Source: Antedon mediterranea | Lineage: Eukaryota > Echinodermata > Crinoidea > Comatulida > Antedonidae | Assembly (NCBI RefSeq): GCF_964355755.1 | Contig: NC_092672.1 | Location: forward strand, 21,880,501 to 21,944,500 | DNA: 64,000 nucleotides | Direction: 5' to 3' | Shown: in pieces, positions 57,389-64,000 of the stretch | How the letters are laid out: each line of letters begins with the position of its first letter | How positions within the stretch are numbered: the stretch's first letter is position 1 | Made by a program: the position numbers and the translations under genes | Notes under the pieces: model-generated | Seen by the model: the letters and a program-made list of their open reading frames with translations, nothing else | The model's database searches: none | What the model was told of the DNA's origin: nothing

Positions 57389-57840
57389 AGATGTATTGTT
57401 CCTTGAAACCAAAAAATTTGAAGGTCAAAATATTTAAAAATTTAAATTTGCCTTATCAAAGTAATATTAAAGTTATTCTTTAACAGGTAAATTAATTTGA
57501 TTACATTTCGTCTGGAAAATCGTCGCGAGCAAAAGTAAACAAAGATTTCAAACCACAAGTATTGTGCATGATGCTAATTATGATTGTTTAAAACTCGAAA
57601 GAAGGTGTTTTCACACAGATCGCGAGGAAGTTTTATGATTATGCATAGAGAATAGCCAAACAAGCGCTGCCGTTGCATTATGAGATATATTTTGATTGAA
57701 AACTTTGACTGGAAGTCTGTATTTCAGTTAAATGATTTTTGGTGAAAGTAAATAACTATTATGATACTTCAAAATAAACCACTTATTTCTAAATCTTTTT
57801 TTTTTATTTGTTTAGAATTAATCAAAGGGACAATACATCT
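57389..57840. mobile_element. TTAA-flanked miniature element, copy 3
   Basis: 452 bp, in inverse orientation to copies 1 and 2. The left end AGATGTATTGTTCCTTGAAA matches their right end, and the right end AAAGGGACAATACATCT matches their left. TTAA follows at 57,841-57,844. On the left, TTAA is two bases away (57,383-57,386). It carries the shared TCGCGAGGAAGTTTTATGAT core. Confidence 0.85.
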
Positions 57841-58165
57841 TTAACTTTAAACTTATATTATTTGTAAATATTAAAAGTGTACTATAATTTAAGACCATAT
57901 TATAAGATAAAAAAGGGAATATTCAGATTATAGGCAGATGCCACCTTATTTTGATCCGCCACTTTGTGCTTTGTACACAAGTACATGCATTCATATTCTA
58001 TTTTAATAAATGATATGGAATAATATTATCTTTAAAAGTGAATTTTTGTTGTCTGTTGTTGTGTGGCAAGTCAACTACTGTAATTAAATAATAAAGAGTA
58101 AAAAGTATGTGAAGGTAAACTGGTTTGTTTTGTTCAATCTTGTATGAACGAATAAATACAGTTAT

Positions 58166-59437
58166 TGGTTATCCGCACTTGGTGGATAACCCCTAGTTAT
58201 TTTCAGGATCTTTTTTTTTCTATCTTATTCTTATTTCTTTCCCAGAATTTTGTTGCACGTGTATCTCTAATTTTTGTGGATATAACATCGTATAACTTTG
58301 ATTGACCTTAAACTTTATGAAATTGTATTTCATAATATGGAGCAACGTTTTACATGATAAAAATGGCATGCTACGCTAAAAATTACGCGAGTACGCGTTT
58401 TTGAAATTTCAAAATGCGCAAAATTATAATTTCGAATCAATTTTGCGTACATTTCAGGTCATTTTGAGCATTTCAAAATTGGATATTTTTTGGCGTTTTG
58501 CGCACGCGCTTGTGCGCACAGCTCGTAGAAAGCGTAGAAAAATGTTTTTTGCAATTGATTTTTGTTTTTCATACCACCTATAGATATATATTGTAGATAT
58601 CAATTGATGTAAAATTTGTACCTACCGGATGTTCTGACCACTCGCATTAAAAAAAATATTTTTCGGTTTAGTACTAGTTAATCCCATTTAATAGAGCGCA
58701 TTGCTCTTATGCTTATCCCATTTCACCCTAGATTTTAATATTTTCTTTCTCAATCAATTCTCTTTTACATGTATTAAAAAAAATTGAAATTTTCTTACGT
58801 CATCATATTAAAAAATTAGAATAACGTTACCTACTTAATTTCGTCTATACAGTATATTTCAATCTGTCATAGCTCCTCGGAATGAAAAGTGACATGATTA
58901 AAACTTATTATGGAAGCTGTTGAATTGTAGATATGAATTCCTATAAAAATGTTGTCTATCTGATGTCATGACGTCATCATATGGCAAGTTGAATTCAAAA
59001 AGTCAGATTTTCATCTCTTTCGTAAAAATTCACCGCATTTAAAATAGCGCGCATCTCGCTTTTTTGTGTCTAAAATTCTTCAGATTTTCATTAATGTAAT
59101 TATTTATATAATTATCTTCTAAAATTGCTATCTTTATATTACATTTTGATGATGTCATCAAGTTAAAAATTGGATTAAAAAATGGGTCTCGTAATTTCAT
59201 CTTTGCCACACTGTACGGTATATAACCAGGGAAAAGTTAAATTACATTAATTTAACTTTTCCCTGATATAACATAAACGTAAATACTGTTATGCTTTATG
59301 ACATAAAATAGGTACAATTCAAAACTGTAAACATATTTAATTCATGTTATAGGATGGCATAATAATTGTCGGCGTTCATGTAGGCCTATGAGGTTGCGCG
59401 GATAATCCGAACTCGTAAAAGTGACGAGTTCAAATCT
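58166..59437 (-). mobile_element. Solitary inverted copy of the array repeat unit
   Basis: The reverse complement matches the array at 1-13.3 kb: the ACTCGTC hairpin next to GGATTATCCGCG at 59,396-59,430, the ATATGATGACGTCATG block near 58,970-58,982, the TAATATGATGACGTAAG block near 58,797, the CGTTTTGA...GCGCACG block near 58,490, and a terminal GGTTATCC...GGATAACC hairpin at 58,167-58,191. AGTTAT hexamers flank it (58,160-58,165 and 59,438-59,443). It shows that the unit can exist alone. Confidence 0.8.
59227..59275. mobile_element. 49-bp hAT-like miniature element, second copy
   Basis: CAGGGAAAAGTTAAATTACA and its mirror TTAACTTTTCCCTG form a near-perfect palindrome. ATATAAC flanks both sides (7 of the expected 8 bases). 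It is inserted inside the solitary array-type element and is homologous to 19,884-19,940. Confidence 0.8.
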
Positions 59438-59874
59438 AGTTATAGTATTGGTATAGGTTTCATTCCTTTTCATCAGCATAATGACACACATAATAATCAG
59501 GACATTGATGCGAGTTTATTGATTTATTTAATCGTTATTATTTACCTTATTAAATGAATATTTAGTGTCTGCTTGCTAATTTATATTTAGTTGAACCAAT
59601 ACACATTTTTGACAATTTATGGAATGCGGGCATAAGAGATCTGGAAATGTATTGATACATTATATAAAGATGCAAAGGGAAAGGTAAAATTGGAAGATAT
59701 CTTGACGAAGGAATTTAAGATGAGGTTTTAACCAGGGCCCTTTCGTCCATACTAGGCCTATTAGCTGCATTTTCATAAAGAGAATATTTTTGTATGTAAA
59801 AACGTTCAGATTCTGAAGTCCGTTTATATACACTCCCTCTACAGCAAAGAATTAGAATATCGTACAATAACACA

Positions 59875-62800
59875 ATGACTCAGCGGCAGTATGGCAAAAG
59901 GCACACCACAATAAAGACAACCGATGAAATCGATGAACAGTTGCACAACGCTAGAAATGAATATAGTAGCATAAATAACCACAATATATCGCACAAGTGT
60001 TCATATTTATATGATAATAATATAGATATGTCTCCCCATGAAAGTGATTTTTCTATTTTGCACATAAATCCACGCAGCATCAATAAAAATATCGATAACA
60101 TCCGCTCTTTTATATCCAGTTTAAGTCTACCCTTTACAGTAATTGCAATGTCAGAGACATGGTTTGATGACAGTAACTCGAATAATAGATCTTGAAAATT
60201 ACAACTTAATAAATGATTCCCGTCTTGGACGAATGAGTGGTGGTTCAGCAATCTATATTCATAACTCCGTTGAATTCTTTGTAAGAAATGATCTTAAATT
60301 AATAGTTGAATCATCAATTAATAACCACTCTTCATTTATAAATCTCAAATCCAATCGGTAAAAATATTATTGTTGGTAATGTTTATCGTGCACACCGTAC
60401 GGACTGCAACTTGTTTATCAATGATCTTGAAAATTGTTTATCCAAGGTTACCAGTGAAGGCAAGAAATTTTACATTTCTGATGATTTCAATCTCGATTAA
60501 TTAAAATACAATGTTAACGATACCATCAACAATTTTCTAAATCTGAATCTTAATGACATCTGGAGAAAAAATAACCCGGATACATGTCAATTCACATGGC
60601 GAAGGAAATCCACCCAAACGTACAGAAGGTTGGACTATTTTTTTATATCTAACGACTTATGTGAATATGTTAACACATGTGATATCAGGCCGTCAATCAT
60701 GTCTGATCACCAAGCCATATTCTTAAAAATAAGTTTAACTAATGAAGAAAGAGGCCCAGGATTATGGAAAATGAACAATTCTCACTTAGATAATGAAGAT
60801 TATATAAACAACATCAAAAACATAATTGAAAGAACTAGATTAGAAGAACTTAACCCAAAGGATAAATGGGAAATAATTAAAGTAAAAATAAAGGAATTCT
60901 CCATAAAATATGGGAAAATGAAAAATAAAAATAAATGCAAAAGAAAAGAAATACTTCAACAGGAAATTGCTATCATTAATGATTTAATTATGAAAATGGA
61001 TAATACTGATAATAATATCCAGTATGAAACAGAATTAGATCAAAAAAAAGAATGAACTTGAGCAAATTTACCTATTGGAAGCTAAAGGTGGTCAAATTAG
61101 GTCAAGAGTAAAGTGGATAGAAGATGGCGAACGAAAAACTAAATACTTTCTTGGTTTAGAGAAAAATAATAGTAATAAAAAACATATTAAAAAATTAAAA
61201 AAACAGGACGGATCCATTATATCAAATTCCACAGAGATATTGAAGGAAGAGGTTAATTTCTTCAAAAAAATATATGCAAAACAAGATGTTCCTTACAAAT
61301 CAATTGATAAGTACCTATCTCATGTTAATTTAACTAAACTCACAGAGGCAGAACAAGAGATGTGTGAGGGTCATCTCTCTCTCTCTTCGAATGTGAGCAA
61401 GCAATAAAGAAAATGAAAAAAAATAAAGCTCCAGGCAGTGACGGTTTAACAGTTGAGTTTTATCAACTCTTCTGGTACCTTATCTGTGACCTTGTTTGTG
61501 ATGCACTAAATTATGGTTTTGCCACACAAGAAATGTCTGTGTCACAAAGAAGGGGAATAATCAACCTTATTTACAAAAAAGGTGATCACAAAGATTTAAA
61601 TAACTGGCGCCCTATCACTTTACTCAATATTGACTACAAAATAGCTTCTTTTGTTCTTACAACAAGATTACATCGAGTTGCAAAGTATATAATAAACAAT
61701 GACCAAAAAGGGTATGTAAAAGGTTGCTTTGGTGGTGACAATAATAGAGGACATAATTAGTTACATGGAAAATGAACAGCTTGAAGGTATACGTATAAGT
61801 TTAGATTTCCAAAAAGCATTCCAAAACAGTGTCAATAGATCATTTTTAATAGAAGCCTTAAATAAATTCAATTTTGGTATTTCATTTGTGAACTGGGTAA
61901 GAGCACTGTATAACATTACAAATTGTATATTCACAAATAATGGTTGGCAATCAGAAAGTTTTGCAATGCACCAAGGTATTAGACAAGGATGTCCCTTATC
62001 TGCTATATTGTTTATTTTAGTAGCTGAAGTCCTAGCTACAAAAATAAGAGCATGTGATATGGTCAAAGGCCTGATTGTTCCTGCAGGCAATGGTATATTT
62101 AAAGATATTAAGATTGCACAGCTAGCAGATGACACTGTGCTTTTTCTAAAGGATATAAATAGTATAGATAACAGCATAAGTATTATTGAAAGGTTTGGAG
62201 AGGTTTCTGGATTAAAATTAAATAAGAATAAAACAAATGCTCTTTGGCTTGGCAGTTTAAGAGACTGCAAGGACACACATGGTAACATTTCTTGGACATC
62301 CACACCAATTCGGATATTAGGTATCTATGTTGGACATGATAAGGAATATTGTTATCAAAAGAACTGGAAAGAAAAAATAGACGCATTAGAAAATACCCTA
62401 AAAACATGGGAGAAAAGACACCTCACTTTTTTTGGAAGAATTACTATTGTAAAAACATTAGCGCTCTCAAAAATTATATACAATTCCAGCATTTTGCTAG
62501 TACCAGAAAAAGTAATAAAAGAGGTGGATAAATTACTTTTTAAATTCATTTGGGAAACTAAGAAAGAGAAAATAAAAAGAAAAACCATGTGTGCCAATTA
62601 CAGTCAAGGTGGTCTGAAAATGGTAGAATTCAGATCTCAGGTAATATCTTTCCAAGTTAAATGGTACAGGAGACTGTATGAAAACGATGATGCCAAATGG
62701 AAATATTTACCTACATTTTATATAGAAAAAATAGGCCCAAAATCATTAACCTCAAATTTATCAAAAGTTCCGTGTAAGATATCCGTACCACCATTTTACC

Positions 62801-63540
62801 TCTCAGTTATTAAGTCTATAGCAGTAGCTAATGCTTGTAATAATAGATTAAAAAAAGAACCAATAAGCTATGATGACATTATTAATCAATCATTATGGGG
62901 TAATGAGTTTATATGTATTAAAAAGAAGCCGTTATATAACTGTAACTGGATTAGGTCAGGGTTTTTAAAAATATATGATGTAATAAATAATAATGTGTTT
63001 AAGCCTGCGATAGAGATAAAAAGAAGGTTAAGATGTACACAAAATTGGATCAGTGAATATTCATGTATATTGAAAGCCATTCCAAAAGAATGGAAATGTA
63101 TTTTAAAATCAACACATGACATTAATGTAAATGATATACCTGTTACAAACAATAAGGTCTTAAATATGACGTCTAGACAATTATATAGATTCATAATAGA
63201 TGCTCAATATATTACACCTACGGCACAGGTTAAGTGGGAATCCATATTTGGTAATATGCCATGGACAAAAATATGGGTTAAGAAAGTTTCTGGTCTTAAA
63301 GAAAAAAAACTGGCACATTTTAATTTTAAATTGTTGACCAGAATATTGCCAACAAATCAAAGATTACATAGGTGGAGACTTGTAAATTCCCCATGTTGTG
63401 ACACATGCAATGTTATTGAGAATGATAAACATATGTTAGTAGAGTGCATAACAGTAAAATGTTTATGGAGAGAGATAAACGAAATAATTAGAGCAGTAAG
63501 CGTACAAGTAGAAAAAGAGGTACTTCAGACCCGACCTTGG
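59875..63540 (+). mobile_element. LINE with CR1/L2-like endonuclease start and Tx1/L1-like remainder
   Basis: The first part (59,875-60,510) reads FSILHINPRSINKNIDNIRS, VIAMSETWFDD, MSGGSAIYIHNSVEFFVRND and IIVGNVYRAHRTD, as in CR1/L2 endonucleases. From about 60,540 the text is of the Tx1/L1 type: LNDIWRKNNPDTCQFTWRRK, RRLDYFFISNDL, SDHQAIFLKI, then a long helical linker and RT. There are several frameshifts and stops (near 60,190, 60,360, 60,499, 61,054, 61,405 and 61,740). The 3' end is cut by a minisatellite at about 63,540. Confidence 0.85.
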
Positions 63541-63552
63541 TGTATTTCCTGA
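61413..63552 (+). pseudogene. Tx1/L1-type reverse transcriptase and C-terminal region
   Basis: 61,413-61,760 carries KAPGSDGLTVEFYQLFW, YKKGDHKDLNNWRPITLLN and QKGYVKG. The 607-codon ORF at 61,729-63,552 continues with IRISLDFQKAF (box A Asp kept, but the following Asp-Ser is QNS), IRQGCPLSAILF (box B) and IAQLADDTVLF (box C, LADD). Then come LNKNKTNALWLG, TLKTWEKRHLTFFGRITIVK and YSQGGLKM, and a Cys-rich end with HRWRLVNSPCCDTC and HMLVECITVKCLW, the usual Tx1/L1 C-terminal zinc-like motif. A frameshift splits the two ORFs near 61,740. Confidence 0.9.
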
Positions 63553-63557
63553 TTACG

Positions 63558-63940
63558 TAATTTCCGCCAGGTGTTTCTAATGAAGGTCGTTTCCGTCAGG
63601 TGTTTCTAATGAAGGTCGTTCTTTTCCTGTTATTGTAATAGTTATGTAATATCCGCCAGGTGTTTCTAATGAAGGTCGTTCTTTTCCTGGTTTCGTACTA
63701 GTTATGTAATTTCCGCCAGGTGTTTCTAATGAAGGTCGTTCTTTTCCTGTTATTGTATTAGTTATGTAATTTCCGCCAGGTGTTTCTAATGAAGTTCGTT
63801 CTTTTCCTGGTTTCGTACTAGTTATGTAATTTCCGCCAGGTGTTTCTAATGAAGGTCGTTCTTTTCCTGTTATTGTATTAGTTATGTAATTTCCGCCAGG
63901 TGTTTCTAATGAAGGTCGTTCTTTTCCTGGTTTCATAATA
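63558..63940. repeat. 60-bp minisatellite with 120-bp alternation
   Basis: Units of 60 bases (TCCGCCAGGTGTTTCTAATG, AAGGTCGTTCTTTTCCTG, then a variable 14 bases) are in register over six copies. The variable end alternates between TTATTGTATTAGT and GTTTCGTACTAGT, giving a 120-bp dimer. The minus-strand ORF here is an artefact of the repeat. Confidence 0.95.
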
Positions 63941-64000
63941 ATTAAATTATTCTTAATTAATGAAGGTCTTTCTTTGTTTAGGGGCGTTATTTATTAATAT

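Noticed and set aside
63577-63936. 119-codon minus-strand ORF with KERPSLETPGG repeats
   Set aside because: It is produced by the 60-bp minisatellite, whose period is a multiple of three.

Overview
This is an AT-rich, intron-rich, repeat-laden stretch of an invertebrate animal genome. Small GT-AG exons in long introns, LINEs of the CR1/L2 and Tx1/L1 groups, a Harbinger derivative, TTAA- and hAT-type miniature elements, a tRNA-derived SINE, frequent AGGCCTAG low-complexity runs, and a Roco gene with ankyrin and death-fold domains all suggest a marine invertebrate, perhaps an echinoderm. The species is not proven by the sequence.

Layout. 1-13.3 kb: head-to-tail array of a ~1.5-kb repeat unit, each with several TGACGTCA-type palindromes and terminal hairpins. 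The array runs in from before the window. 13.3-18.7 kb: a minus-strand CR1-like LINE (SGNH-esterase/CCHC ORF1, then endonuclease and reverse transcriptase), interrupted by a TTAA-flanked miniature element (13,491-14,031) and a Harbinger derivative that still carries a Myb/SANT-like ORF (15,380-16,243). 18.7-21.3 kb: a large fold-back element carrying pieces of an unnamed protein with a Cys-rich tail, itself hit by a 57-bp hAT-like insertion. 21.3-26.5 kb: AT-rich DNA with no supported gene.

26.5-51.6 kb (perhaps to 56.1 kb): one plus-strand gene, reconstructed here as 20 phase-compatible exons plus a short tail. Order of domains: ankyrin repeats, death domain, Roc GTPase, COR, and a C-terminal exon resembling a death-effector fold. 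The 5' end is not found. Two defects are visible: no canonical donor after the Roc switch II exon, and an in-frame TGA in the first tail exon. An ~8-kb intron holds a three-exon coiled-coil gene on the opposite strand, a LINE 3' fragment and several inverted-repeat elements.

51.9-56.0 kb: two plus-strand LINE fragments, the first with a 64-bp minisatellite in its 3' region. 56.5-56.9 kb: a 105-bp tandem repeat. 57.4-59.4 kb: another TTAA element and a solitary inverted copy of the array unit. 59.9-63.5 kb: a broken LINE whose endonuclease start looks CR1/L2-like but whose remainder is Tx1/L1-like. 63.56-63.93 kb: a 60-bp minisatellite with a 120-bp alternating pattern.

Most of the window is transposon-derived. 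The Roco gene and the nested coiled-coil gene are the only convincing host genes.
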